A DNA stretch of 64,000 bases from WLWS01 sp965243105 (lineage in GTDB: Bacteria; Pseudomonadota; Gammaproteobacteria; Eutrophobiales; Eutrophobiaceae): contig CBDEUC010000003.1 of the NCBI GenBank assembly GCA_965243105.1, forward strand, positions 992,001 through 1,056,000, read 5' to 3'. Position 1 is the stretch's first letter, and each line of letters opens with the position of its first letter. The notes beneath the pieces were generated by a model that was given only the letters and a program-made list of their open reading frames with translations, did no database searches and was not told the DNA's origin. Position numbers and translations under genes: made by a program. Shown here piece by piece: positions 9,244-17,861 of this stretch.

Positions 9244-9879
9244 TCAGGGTATCCCGATCAACTTGTGTGACTGCAGGCTCAGGCGCCACTTCGGGTGGGC
9301 ACGGCAGTACTCGATGGCCTTTTGCGTATTCGTCTCAACATCATCGCAGTCCATGGGCTGCAGGAAATGATGTTCAAACTCCAGTGCCTCGAATTTTTCC
9401 GGCGCAGCATCCTGTTGCGGATAAACCAGCTTCAGCTCATTCCCCCGTGTTAACACGAGGCTGGCGCTGGACTTTGGACTGACGCAGATCCAGTCCAGCC
9501 CCGCCGGCGCGAGCTGGGTACCATTGGTTTCCACCGCCACTTCAAAACCTTGATGATGCAGGGCTTCGACAAGTGTTTCGTCAAGTTGTAGCAGTGGTTC
9601 ACCACCGGTACACACCACGTAGGGTTTGCCCTGCGAAGGCGCAGGCCAGTACCGACTCACGGCTTCGGCAAGGGACTCGGCAGTATCAAATTTGCCGCCA
9701 CCGGGGCCATCGGTACCGACAAAATCCGTGTCGCAAAAGTTACAGACCGCATTTTGCCTGTCCTTCTCCAGGCCGGTCCACAGGTTACAGCCGCTGAAGC
9801 GAAGAAACACGGCGGGTCTGCCGGTATGCGCACCCTCTCCCTGCAGGGTGTAGTAAATTTCCTTAACGCTATAGCTCAT
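9244..9879 (-). CDS. queE: 7-carboxy-7-deazaguanine synthase QueE
   Basis: This radical-SAM enzyme converts 6-carboxytetrahydropterin to 7-carboxy-7-deazaguanine on the queuosine pathway. The cluster cysteines are C31, C46 and C49 (CNLW...CNFCD), the long-spaced C-x14-C-x2-C form used by many proteobacterial QueE, not the usual CxxxCxxC. The N-terminal YYTLQGEG and the CTGGEPLLQ motif are also present. It has 211 aa and is last in the queC-queD-queE operon; its start overlaps the queD stop by 4 bases. Confidence 0.92.
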   Translation of the reverse strand: MSYSVKEIYYTLQGEGAHTGRPAVFLRFSGCNLWTGLEKDRQNAVCNFCDTDFVGTDGPGGGKFDTAESLAEAVSRYWPAPSQGKPYVVCTGGEPLLQLDETLVEALHHQGFEVAVETNGTQLAPAGLDWICVSPKSSASLVLTRGNELKLVYPQQDAAPEKFEALEFEHHFLQPMDCDDVETNTQKAIEYCRAHPKWRLSLQSHKLIGIP

Positions 9880-10970
9880 AGTGATTTCGTCGGTAACGCA
9901 GGCACGTCTTCACCCCAGCACAGGAGTGCGCCACAGCCCGGCTGCTGGTAAAGATCGATACGATCAAGCTCGGGCAGGCTCCCTGCCAGCTGTTGCCTCA
10001 TCCACTCCAGTACAGCGCCCAGGTTTGCATCATGGAGTGTTGCAATGTCATTGAGACAGTGATGATCCATCAACTGGTAGCATTGCCTGAACTTTTCCTT
10101 TACCTCGCCAAAGTCCACGGTCCAGCCCAGCATTTGATCGAGATCGCAGCTGAGATGTAATCGAACCAGGTAACTGTGCCCGGACAGCTTCATCGATCCA
10201 TTCGCATCGGCAAGCCTTACTGCTGATTCAAACGACTGCTCCTTCCATATTCGAAAGTGTTCGCCATCGTGGTGGCAGCCTGAAGACTTGGTTTCGTACA
10301 CGGATATCCATGACAGCTCCGGCAGGTCCGGCTTCAGTCTTTGCCATATCCAGGCAGCGATGTGCTCACTGGTCGGGTTTTCAAGCCCGGCAATGTCATT
10401 CAGGCAACTGTTGTGTAACTGCTCGTGCAGGACTCGCCAGCGTTCGCCGATGAGATCAAAGTCCAGGCCCATTGCTTCACTGCCGGGCAGGGGTTGCTGC
10501 ACATGGATAACAACTTCAAAACCGTGCCCGTGCATTCGCCCGCACTTGTGGCCCGCCGGTACGTTGGGTAAGACGTGGGCGGCTTCAAAGCGGAAGCGGC
10601 GCCAGATGTGCACATCGTTGGCGCTATCAAGATCCGCGCCGGCATCAGTGGTGCTCTGGATACCGATTGTCGCGTCGGGCAGGTCCAGGCCTTCACGAAA
10701 CCAGCGCGCGATATTTTCATCGGTAGGAATGGCGATACTGTCATTGAGCAGCGTGTAGTTCAGCAGCGCGCTCCGTACATCCAGCCTTGCGCGCAGCGCA
10801 TCGAGCTTTGCTTCACCGGGCTCGCCACTTTCCTGCTCCGCAGCCGTGCGTGCTCGAACGATATAACTGTGCCCGTGCAGGCCCCGAGCGCGATGATTCT
10901 CAGGCAATATGTCCACGTGGCATGCAGCCTCAAAGCGGGAGATGGCCTCGTAAAAAAGTTGCGTCGACAC
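9876..10970 (-). CDS. queD: Triple-domain 6-carboxytetrahydropterin synthase (QueD-type)
   Basis: This is a 364-aa protein, against about 120 for ordinary QueD. It holds three tandem PTPS-fold repeats: ~1-122, ~123-243 and ~244-364. Only the middle repeat keeps the full active site: zinc ligands H132, H147 and H149, the catalytic Cys at 143 (HKCGRMHGHG) and the C-terminal Glu at ~226. Repeat 1 keeps the zinc histidines (H18, H32, H34) but has Ala for the Cys. Repeat 3 lacks the Cys and two of the three His. It starts with GTG and lies between queC and queE in one operon, so the pathway role is secure. The side repeats are probably structural or substitute for oligomer contacts. Confidence 0.85.
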   Translation of the reverse strand: MSTQLFYEAISRFEAACHVDILPENHRARGLHGHSYIVRARTAAEQESGEPGEAKLDALRARLDVRSALLNYTLLNDSIAIPTDENIARWFREGLDLPDATIGIQSTTDAGADLDSANDVHIWRRFRFEAAHVLPNVPAGHKCGRMHGHGFEVVIHVQQPLPGSEAMGLDFDLIGERWRVLHEQLHNSCLNDIAGLENPTSEHIAAWIWQRLKPDLPELSWISVYETKSSGCHHDGEHFRIWKEQSFESAVRLADANGSMKLSGHSYLVRLHLSCDLDQMLGWTVDFGEVKEKFRQCYQLMDHHCLNDIATLHDANLGAVLEWMRQQLAGSLPELDRIDLYQQPGCGALLCWGEDVPALPTKSL

Positions 10971-10979
10971 CGGGCTGCC

Positions 10980-11648
10980 TTACTTGAATCTTTCAACCAG
11001 GGGATCGGCGATACCTGCCTCTTCAAACCCCTTTGCTCTCAACCTGCAGGCTTCGCAATCCCCGCATGGCGGCTGCTGCCCGTTGTAGCAGGTATGGGAA
11101 TAGGCCATGGCCCCAAGCGCACCAAGCTCCTCGGCAAGCTTCACGGTTTCTGCCTTGGAAAGCCACATAAGCGGTGTATGAATACTGATGTCACTCTCCA
11201 TGCCTAGCCGAATGCTTTGCTGTAACGATTCGATAGTTTCGTTACGACAGTCCGGGTACCCGCTGTAATCAGTCTGGGCAACGCCGGTGACGAGATTAGA
11301 AATATTGCGCTGGTAGGCAAAGGCTGCTGCATAGGTCAGGAACACCAGGTTACGGCCTGGCACAAAAGTATTGGGCAGCTGCGTGTCCGGATCAACACCG
11401 GGCTTTACATCCATGTCATCGGTCAGCGCATTGCCACCCAGCACGCGAAAGGTATCAATGGGTAGTACCGTGTTCTTCACCCCGGCAAGTTTTGCAATCT
11501 CTTCTGCGCACGCCAGTTCCACGCGATGCTTCTGTCCGTAATCAAAAGTGAGACTACTGACTGCATCGACGCCAAACCTGTCGATGGCCCAGTAAAGACA
11601 GGTGGTGGAATCCTGGCCACCTGATAAAACGACGAGAGCTTTGTTCAC
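10980..11648 (-). CDS. queC: 7-cyano-7-deazaguanine synthase QueC
   Basis: This ATP-dependent enzyme turns 7-carboxy-7-deazaguanine into preQ0. The PP-loop SGGQDST is at residues 9-15 and the C-terminal zinc site is visible as CYNGQQPPCGDCEAC. The 222-aa length is typical. It starts with GTG and is first gene of the operon; queD begins 9 bases after its stop. Confidence 0.93.
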   Translation of the reverse strand: MNKALVVLSGGQDSTTCLYWAIDRFGVDAVSSLTFDYGQKHRVELACAEEIAKLAGVKNTVLPIDTFRVLGGNALTDDMDVKPGVDPDTQLPNTFVPGRNLVFLTYAAAFAYQRNISNLVTGVAQTDYSGYPDCRNETIESLQQSIRLGMESDISIHTPLMWLSKAETVKLAEELGALGAMAYSHTCYNGQQPPCGDCEACRLRAKGFEEAGIADPLVERFK

Positions 11649-11688
11649 AACTGTCTAGCCGGGTTTAAATACCAGGACGGATCCTGCT

Positions 11689-12222
11689 TCAGCTTTTCGC
11701 GAGTAAATCGGCGAGCCTGCGAGTCGTGTGGCGAAGACGCAGGCTGATGATCTGGGAAAGATGCAGGAGAATCTTAACACCGAGGTTGCTGTTCTTTTCC
11801 ATGAGGTTGTTAAAGTCCTGCGGTGTCATCACAAGCACGATGGAGTCAATCGAGGTAACCGCGGATGCGGACAGTGGTTCGCCATCGATCACACCCATTT
11901 CACCGATACTGTCGCCGCTGCCAATCTCGGCAATCTTGACGTGCTTGTTGTCTGCCGTCTCCTTGAAAATATTGACCTCTCCCGTGACGATAATGCAAAG
12001 GCTGGCATTTTCATTACCCTCTTCCAGCAGCATGGTGCCGGTGGGTGCCGAGTAGGCTTTCATCCACACCGCGAGCATGGCAATTTCATCCCTGTCGAGG
12101 TCGGTAAAAAATCCCGACTGTCCGATCAGATCATATAATTCGCCAAGCGCCTCATCGCTTTCAGCCAGCAGTTCCATGTCCTGCTGTAGTTCCTGCGCTG
12201 CGGTGGGATTGATATCTGTCAC
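11689..12222 (-). CDS. Cyclic-nucleotide-binding-domain protein, 177 aa
   Basis: A Crp-type cNMP-binding beta-barrel spans ~25-150, with the phosphate-cassette-like region IGSGDSIGEMGVIDGEPLSASA. There is no helix-turn-helix after it, so it is not a transcription factor of the Crp type. The C-terminus is helical and basic (LRLRHTTRRLADLL). It starts with GTG. It is probably a stand-alone sensor or regulatory module. It lies upstream of queC on the same strand with a 40-base gap. Confidence 0.72.
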   Translation of the reverse strand: MTDINPTAAQELQQDMELLAESDEALGELYDLIGQSGFFTDLDRDEIAMLAVWMKAYSAPTGTMLLEEGNENASLCIIVTGEVNIFKETADNKHVKIAEIGSGDSIGEMGVIDGEPLSASAVTSIDSIVLVMTPQDFNNLMEKNSNLGVKILLHLSQIISLRLRHTTRRLADLLAKS

Positions 12223-12280
12223 GATGAATATTGCTCAAAAATGAGCCACCAAGAATACACCAAATAGCCGGTGACGGCTG

Positions 12281-13150
12281 CTAGAAAGTATAGTTCAGAC
12301 CGAGCCCGAAGATACCGCCGTGTCTCGAGCCGATGTCTTTCACGACCGGGCTGTCGGCAGCGTCACCAAGCAGGTGAATGTAGCGAAGATGCGCACTGAC
12401 CGACCAGTGCGGAAAAAACTCGTAGGCGGTACTCAGGGCAAGGGAAACATCACGCAGGCCGGCGCTCGGGTAGTAGGTTCTCAACCCGGTGCGCTGGGAC
12501 TGCAGGCGATTTACCCCAAAAAAGGTACGCATGTTTTCACTGTCTGCCCAGGTTGTTGTCAGCGCCATGTAGAACAGTGGCCTGTCCCAGGGAATACGGC
12601 TTCCCAGTTCAAAGATTGCCAGCGTGCCGTGGCCTTCATTAAGAAAGTCGTGGCGTATTTCTGTTTTAAGACGCATGGCCTCGTAGCGAAAGTTCAGGTA
12701 GGCACCGCTGGTAATGGTCCGGCTTATGTCACCCAGCCCTTCAAGCCCGTCGTTCTCTTCACTGCGACCACCGGTGTAGCGTGCAAAGACACCGCCATAG
12801 ATGGTGTCATTGTCAAATAACTTCATACCCGCCTTGCGACCCTTGATAAAAAGAAAGTCTTTCCAGACGATGCGAAGATTTGGCGCGTAGGCGATTCGGT
12901 ATGCATCATCGCCGCGATACTCCGGAGCAAGACCACCGATAATACCCAGTCGTACCTGCAGCTCTTTCTCGTCCGGCTCATCCACCTGGTATTCCATGTC
13001 GGTGATCAGGCCAAGGTCATCGGACACGCTATCCCAGACCTCGAAATCCTCCGTATCCTGCGCCCGTGCGAGGCCACAGCCGAGCACGAGGCAGGTCAAC
13101 AGGCCAGCGCGCAGCAGGTAAGTCATTGATTTTACAGACAGTCTCCCCAT
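12281..13150 (-). CDS. MipA/OmpV-family outer-membrane protein
   Basis: This 289-aa protein has a signal peptide ending in ARAQ. The beta-strand-rich body has the family features GIIGGLAPEYRGDDAYRI near residue 70 and a terminal aromatic residue (NYTF) typical of barrels. An alternative start eight codons inside (13126) gives a shorter signal peptide. The family includes MltA-interacting scaffolds and OmpV adhesin-like porins; the role here is unknown. The upstream region 13151-13260 is very AT-rich and probably carries its promoter. Confidence 0.78.
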   Translation of the reverse strand: MGRLSVKSMTYLLRAGLLTCLVLGCGLARAQDTEDFEVWDSVSDDLGLITDMEYQVDEPDEKELQVRLGIIGGLAPEYRGDDAYRIAYAPNLRIVWKDFLFIKGRKAGMKLFDNDTIYGGVFARYTGGRSEENDGLEGLGDISRTITSGAYLNFRYEAMRLKTEIRHDFLNEGHGTLAIFELGSRIPWDRPLFYMALTTTWADSENMRTFFGVNRLQSQRTGLRTYYPSAGLRDVSLALSTAYEFFPHWSVSAHLRYIHLLGDAADSPVVKDIGSRHGGIFGLGLNYTF

Positions 13151-13307
13151 ATTGACTCACATTCTTACGCAATATGGGATATAAATCAATAAGTTATATA
13201 TGATTTATAATCTGTCTTGTTAATTAAGGTTGTGTCTATACTTTGTATTAAGGTGTGTGGGGCCCTGCCAATCTTGTACCCAGCCGCCTGTGTGAGTGTC
13301 GATCGTG

Positions 13308-14027
13308 TTACTCCCACGAGCGTAGCGAGTAGCTGGATCCGTCAGCGATCACCGTTGCGATGTAGTCCTCGCCACAGTCAACGCGACTCATGTGCCAGTT
13401 GTTTAGATCGTTTTCCTGCCAGCCGGTACGCAGCATGCGGGGTGCTTCATCGGGATCGATATTCACATCAAACTCTGACAGGCCGTACTTGATACCCTTG
13501 CCTACCGCTTTCACAAAGGCCTCCTTTCTTGTCCAGGTCGCAAAAAATGCTCTCACGCGATCGCCCTGGAAATTTTCAAACTGCTCGTTCTCCACCCTGG
13601 AAAAATATCGCCTTGCCAGCTTGCCGTGCTCGGGATCCTCGCGCAGCTTTTCCACGTCTATGCCGAGACGGCGATCAAGACCCAGTGCCACCAGCGCCAT
13701 GCCGTGGGAATGTGAAACATTAAATGCTATCGGCTTGTTATCAATGACAAGGTCAAGAAAGGGCTTGTTGTCCTCGCTGTACTGGAATTCAAAACTGCTG
13801 GCAGGTTGTGAAGCAACGATGGACAGTGCCTGGCGGAGCAGGCCACGGGTGACGACGTACTCTTCGAACTTTCCCGGGAATTTAAAGCGAGCCGCGCGTT
13901 GCTTTTCTTCGTCGGAGAGGGTGGCATGAAATTCATCGATACGCTGTGCGGGAAGGTCGATGCGACTACGCCAGATATCAACGTGATCGACATCAAGCCG
14001 GTGTTCTCCTGTTACTTTAGCCCACAT
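13308..14027 (-). CDS. Sfp-type 4'-phosphopantetheinyl transferase
   Basis: This enzyme moves phosphopantetheine from CoA to the serine of an acyl-carrier protein. Family motifs seen are LGIDVEKLR and, 40-50 residues later, WTRKEAFVKAVGKG, with the Mg-binding D and E and the essential Lys. It has 239 aa. Start chosen at 14027 because its ATG shares a base with the oleD stop (TGATG); a GTG one codon earlier is possible. It is the last gene of the PKS-oleABCD operon. No carrier protein is encoded in that operon, so its target lies elsewhere. Confidence 0.87.
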   Translation of the reverse strand: MWAKVTGEHRLDVDHVDIWRSRIDLPAQRIDEFHATLSDEEKQRAARFKFPGKFEEYVVTRGLLRQALSIVASQPASSFEFQYSEDNKPFLDLVIDNKPIAFNVSHSHGMALVALGLDRRLGIDVEKLREDPEHGKLARRYFSRVENEQFENFQGDRVRAFFATWTRKEAFVKAVGKGIKYGLSEFDVNIDPDEAPRMLRTGWQENDLNNWHMSRVDCGEDYIATVIADGSSYSLRSWE

Positions 14028-15016
14028 CACTGTGTTTCAAGGCTACGTGCCAGTGCCTGCATTCCCTCTTCGATCCTCGTGCCTGGTTCATAAGCAAGGT
14101 CGCGACGCGCGGCACTGATGTCATACCAGTGTGAGCAGCTTAGCTGTCGTGCAATAAAGCGTGTCATGGCAGGTTCGCCCTTGATCCTGAGGAGTGTATA
14201 GATAGCTTCCAGCGCCGCGCCAATTGCATAGGCCAGCCCCGGTGAGATCCTCCGTCTTTCCTCTTCAAGACCCGCGGCAGTAAGAATACGGTTAACGATA
14301 TTTTCCATGGACATGGGTTCGCCGTTACTGATGAAGTAGGCCTTACCTGCACAGGCCGCGGTGCTGTCGAGTTTTTCCAGCGCATTAAGGTGTGCGGACA
14401 CGGCGTTGTCGATGTAGGTGATATCGACAAGATTTTCCCGCGAGCCCACCAGCCGTAAACGCCCGGCCCTGGCCCGTTCAATGATACGTGGCGCCAGGTG
14501 CGGATCGCCGGGTCCAAAAATAAGGTGAGGTCTCAGTGCTACCGTGGCGAGACCCGCATCATTCGCAGCCAGTACCGCTTCCTCGGCTTCCGCCTTGGTA
14601 CGCTGGTAGTTGGTCAGGTAACGCTCGGGAAGTGGCGTCGACTCGTCAATACCATCCTCATCTTCACCGGCAAACACGATGCTGGGTGAACTGGTATACA
14701 CAAGACGCTTTATGCCCAGTTCTCTGCATGCATTGATGACATTCAGGGTGCCAACGACATTACTTCGATAATATTCCTGGTAGTCTCCCCACACACCAGC
14801 CTTTGCTGCAACGTGCATCACCGCGTCACAGCCCTCGGCTGCCTGCATCACGTCTCTCGCGTCGCCGATATCTCCACGGCGAATCTCAAGACCCATGGAC
14901 TCAAGCTCGGGATAGTGTCCCCGCTGCAGGGTGACAACCTCGTCTCCCCTCTCCTTCAGCGCCGTGGCTATTCCCCTGCCAAGAAAACCACCTGCACCTG
15001 TGACAAGTATTCGCAT
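14027..15016 (-). CDS. oleD: OleD-like NAD(P)-dependent 2-alkyl-3-ketoacid reductase
   Basis: This extended SDR (3-beta-HSD-like) enzyme reduces the beta-keto acid made by OleA to a beta-hydroxy acid. The Rossmann motif GAGGFLG is at residues 7-13, catalytic serines are in YTSSPSIVF, and the YxxxK pair is in NYQRTK. It has 329 aa, close to known OleD. Both ends share a single base with neighbours (TGATG with oleC upstream and with the PPTase downstream), so it is translationally coupled. The name rests on family plus the complete oleA-B-C-D context. Confidence 0.85.
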   Translation of the reverse strand: MRILVTGAGGFLGRGIATALKERGDEVVTLQRGHYPELESMGLEIRRGDIGDARDVMQAAEGCDAVMHVAAKAGVWGDYQEYYRSNVVGTLNVINACRELGIKRLVYTSSPSIVFAGEDEDGIDESTPLPERYLTNYQRTKAEAEEAVLAANDAGLATVALRPHLIFGPGDPHLAPRIIERARAGRLRLVGSRENLVDITYIDNAVSAHLNALEKLDSTAACAGKAYFISNGEPMSMENIVNRILTAAGLEEERRRISPGLAYAIGAALEAIYTLLRIKGEPAMTRFIARQLSCSHWYDISAARRDLAYEPGTRIEEGMQALARSLETQ

Positions 15017-16650
15017 CAGGGCTGCTCGCTGGCCCAGGCAGTCAGTTCGGCACGGCCAATCTTGGCGTTATGACGTATGTCGACGGGAAAGCCGGGATGC
15101 ACAAGTATTCTTCTTATCATCGCTGTTATTTCATATTGGCCGGCAAGCCCAAGCAATTCTTTTTCAAGCGCAGCAAGATCGCTATTATCTTCCACCTCGA
15201 TACAAAGCACCGGCTCTGTGTCTCCTTCTTTACCCACACCCACTAGCGCACTGCGCCTGACCTGGCTATGCTGGTTAAAAATACCCTCGCAGCAGGCAGT
15301 AAAGTAAGTTGTCTCACCACAGGTGACGCGCTCACTCAGCCTTCCGCAAAACCACAGTCGTCCCGAATCATCAAAATAACCCAGGTCACCCATGCGATGA
15401 TAAAAACCATCCTCGCCGCTGTCGATCTTGGCCAATGCTGTTGAAGCTGCACGGTTATGATAGGAGGCCGTCACCTGTTCACCCCGCACAACAATCTCAC
15501 CAACCTCTTTCAGCGCCAGTTCCCTCGCATCACGCCACGACGGAATGACATCATCGCTGATGGCGACAATCTTAACATCGAGACCCGGCACGGGCCGACC
15601 TATGCAGACACCGTGACCTGTCGCCGTGAGTTCGGCTGTCTCACCCAGTATCTCTGCACTTCCAATTGAGGCCACCGGCAGCGCTTCCGTTGCACCGTAG
15701 GGCGTAAATATTTCTACACCGTCTGCCAGTAATGAGGTGAATCGCTCTATGATCTCTGCTGACACCGGCGCACCAGCCGAGATCACCCTTCTCAGGCTAT
15801 CCAGCCTGGCCTGCCTGCCTTCAGCCCAGCGACCCACGCGGTCAAGCAGCGCCGGGGAGCCAAACATGGTGGTTGCTGAAAAGTCATTGATGGCATCAGC
15901 GATAGTCTGTCCGTCAACATGACCGGGCCGGGTGAAGTCCATCATGGGAATGATCGAGGTCATACCCATGGCCGGTGCAAACAGGGCAAAAAGTGGAAAG
16001 GTGGCGAGATCCACCTCGCCGGGTTGAATATCATAGAGCGCCTGCAGCGCCTTGACCTGGGCAGTGAAGTTTCCATGATTGTAGTTAACGCCTTTTGGTA
16101 CACCGGTGCTGCCACTGGTAAACAGGATTGCCGCAGGGTCGCGGGACTCGCTCGCTACAAGTGTCTCTTTATTACTGCCAGCGCCAAGCCGGCGTAGATC
16201 ATCGGTGCCCTGCATCAACAGGCGAAGCGGGGACCATGAACCCGAATGCACAAGCTTCATTTTCCTGTCCCGACACCAGCCCATCAGCAGGCGTGCAAGA
16301 TGCGCCTTGCCAATCCCGATGAAGGCATCGGGCTCCGCCTCTGCAAGGCATGTCTTGAGATTCTTTAATCCCATACCGGGATCGATTGCCACCAGCACCG
16401 CGCCAATTTTAAAAAGCGCAAACACCAGCTCAAAAAACTCCAACCCCGGCTTCACCATCAACACCGTGCGAGTCCCTTTCGTTATACCCGCTTCCTGCAG
16501 TCCTCGAGCCATGATATCGCTGGCATGATCCAGTTCCGCGTAGGTATAGCGCGGGTAGTCTTTCCCATTGGACTGCATGGCAACAGCCAGGGTATTCGGC
16601 TGGGCCTTTGCCATTACAGGCAGGTGCGAGGCAATGTTGGGAGTAATCAT
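15016..16650 (-). CDS. oleC: OleC-like AMP-dependent synthetase (beta-lactone synthetase)
   Basis: This ANL-superfamily enzyme of 544 aa has the P-loop-like adenylation motif ILFTSGSTGVPKGVNY near residue 175 and the later TPYGATEALPV and MGDLGYFDDSGRLWF motifs. OleC is known to activate the beta-hydroxy acid with ATP and close it to a beta-lactone. It is placed between oleB and oleD, as in Shewanella and Xanthomonas ole clusters. Between it and oleB is a structured repeat (16674-16774). Confidence 0.86.
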   Translation of the reverse strand: MITPNIASHLPVMAKAQPNTLAVAMQSNGKDYPRYTYAELDHASDIMARGLQEAGITKGTRTVLMVKPGLEFFELVFALFKIGAVLVAIDPGMGLKNLKTCLAEAEPDAFIGIGKAHLARLLMGWCRDRKMKLVHSGSWSPLRLLMQGTDDLRRLGAGSNKETLVASESRDPAAILFTSGSTGVPKGVNYNHGNFTAQVKALQALYDIQPGEVDLATFPLFALFAPAMGMTSIIPMMDFTRPGHVDGQTIADAINDFSATTMFGSPALLDRVGRWAEGRQARLDSLRRVISAGAPVSAEIIERFTSLLADGVEIFTPYGATEALPVASIGSAEILGETAELTATGHGVCIGRPVPGLDVKIVAISDDVIPSWRDARELALKEVGEIVVRGEQVTASYHNRAASTALAKIDSGEDGFYHRMGDLGYFDDSGRLWFCGRLSERVTCGETTYFTACCEGIFNQHSQVRRSALVGVGKEGDTEPVLCIEVEDNSDLAALEKELLGLAGQYEITAMIRRILVHPGFPVDIRHNAKIGRAELTAWASEQP

Positions 16651-16673
16651 TTAACGCTGTTCCTGGAATTCCT

Positions 16674-16774
16674 TACCTGCATGAATAGCACGCGGACGCG
16701 CTGTAAATACTTCCATGTACGCTCACCGGCGGCATCCATGCCGCCGAAGGTCCGCTTATCTATTCATTCAGGTA
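16674..16774 (-). repeat. Structured intergenic repeat, copy 1 (oleB-oleC gap)
   Basis: This 101-base imperfect palindrome has a 67-base core (16690-16756) that matches, in the opposite orientation, the core at 17731-17797 (52 of 67 positions by eye). The outer arms TACCTG.ATGAATAG pair with each other. The inner stem GGCGGCAT/ATGCCGCC replaces AGCGACA/TGTCGCT of the other copy, so pairs change together. Confidence 0.75.
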
Positions 16775-16793
16775 CGCAAATAGAGACCGCGGC

Positions 16794-17672
16794 TCATTTT
16801 TTCATAAATTCTTCTACCAGCGGTACAACATCCTCGCCGGCATCCTCGAGTATGTAGTGCCCGGCGTCCTCAAAACGATGAACAGTGGCATTGGGAAAGC
16901 GTCGCTGCCATTCATCGAGGAAATAAGAATCAAAAACGAAGTCCTTCATACCCCAGCAAATCAGCATCGGTATGCCGGAGAATTGCTGCAGCTTCTCTTG
17001 TACCTGCGTGATCGTGTCATAACCACTGTCGCCTTTTTCAAGTGGAATCACCTCGACAAACTTTCTTACCGCCACGCGATTTACCCAGGAATCATAGGGC
17101 GCAAGATAGGCTGCTCCCACGTCCGCCGGCATGGGCCTGCGTGTAACGCAGTATTTTACTGCGCCCTTTGCAAAGGCGTTGAAGCCCTGGTTGAGTAGCT
17201 TGTTGATCATCGGCAGGCGACTGACTTTAAGTTGCCACGGGATCTCCCTGCCTGCAGGTAAATGAAAGGCTGCAGTATTCAGGATCACCAGTCGCTTGAT
17301 ACGTTCCGGGTAACGAGCCGCCCAGGTCATACCAATCATGCCTCCCCAGTCATGGACCACGAGAGTGATATCATCACCCGGCGCCAGCTTGTCCAGCAGC
17401 GCATCGAGATCATCCACGCGCCGGTCAAGACCAAAGTCGTAGGCATCAGCAGCCGGTTTATCTGACAGGCCCATGCCAACATGGTCCGGAACGATGCAGC
17501 GGTACTCATCACTTAAAGCAATGACAAGATGACGATAATAAAACGACCAGCTGGGATTCCCGTGCAGCATCACCACCGCAGGTGCAGTGCGTGGCCCCTC
17601 ATCGATGTAATGAATACGCAGGTCCTTGACCGTTGCGTAGTGGCTTTTAAATGGGTAGTCGGGGAAGGTCAT
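16794..17672 (-). CDS. oleB: OleB-like alpha/beta hydrolase (beta-lactone decarboxylase)
   Basis: This is a haloalkane-dehalogenase-like alpha/beta hydrolase of 292 aa. The oxyanion/His-Gly region is MLHGNPSWSFYYRHL, the nucleophile is Asp108 in VVHDWGG, and the catalytic His is in DAGHYILED near the C-terminus. OleB is known to split the cis-beta-lactone into a cis-olefin and CO2, using an Asp nucleophile as seen here. It is flanked on both sides by copies of the same structured repeat in opposite orientation. Confidence 0.86.
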   Translation of the reverse strand: MTFPDYPFKSHYATVKDLRIHYIDEGPRTAPAVVMLHGNPSWSFYYRHLVIALSDEYRCIVPDHVGMGLSDKPAADAYDFGLDRRVDDLDALLDKLAPGDDITLVVHDWGGMIGMTWAARYPERIKRLVILNTAAFHLPAGREIPWQLKVSRLPMINKLLNQGFNAFAKGAVKYCVTRRPMPADVGAAYLAPYDSWVNRVAVRKFVEVIPLEKGDSGYDTITQVQEKLQQFSGIPMLICWGMKDFVFDSYFLDEWQRRFPNATVHRFEDAGHYILEDAGEDVVPLVEEFMKK

Positions 17673-17719
17673 TATGATGCGAGTTGCTAGTAATTCATTT
17701 GCTGCATGGCGACGTTGGT

Positions 17720-17807
17720 GTAAACAGGTAAGCAGACTCTCAGCGACAGGGATGTCGCTGTGAAGCGTACATGGATGTATTCACAGCGTGTCTGCGTTCT
17801 GTTTATA
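17720..17807 (+). repeat. Structured intergenic repeat, copy 2 (oleA-oleB gap)
   Basis: This is the inverted-orientation partner of 16674-16774. It contains AGCGACA/TGTCGCT (inner stem), CGCTGTGAA/TTCACAGCG (9-bp stem) and GCAGAC/GTCTGC (outer stem), extended by TAAACAG/CTGTTTA arms. It fills about half of the 189-base gap between oleA and oleB. Confidence 0.75.
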
Positions 17808-17861
17808 CCAAAAAGTCGGCAAGGCTGATTAGGAGAAAAAGGGCAATTTCGGAAAAAAAAC

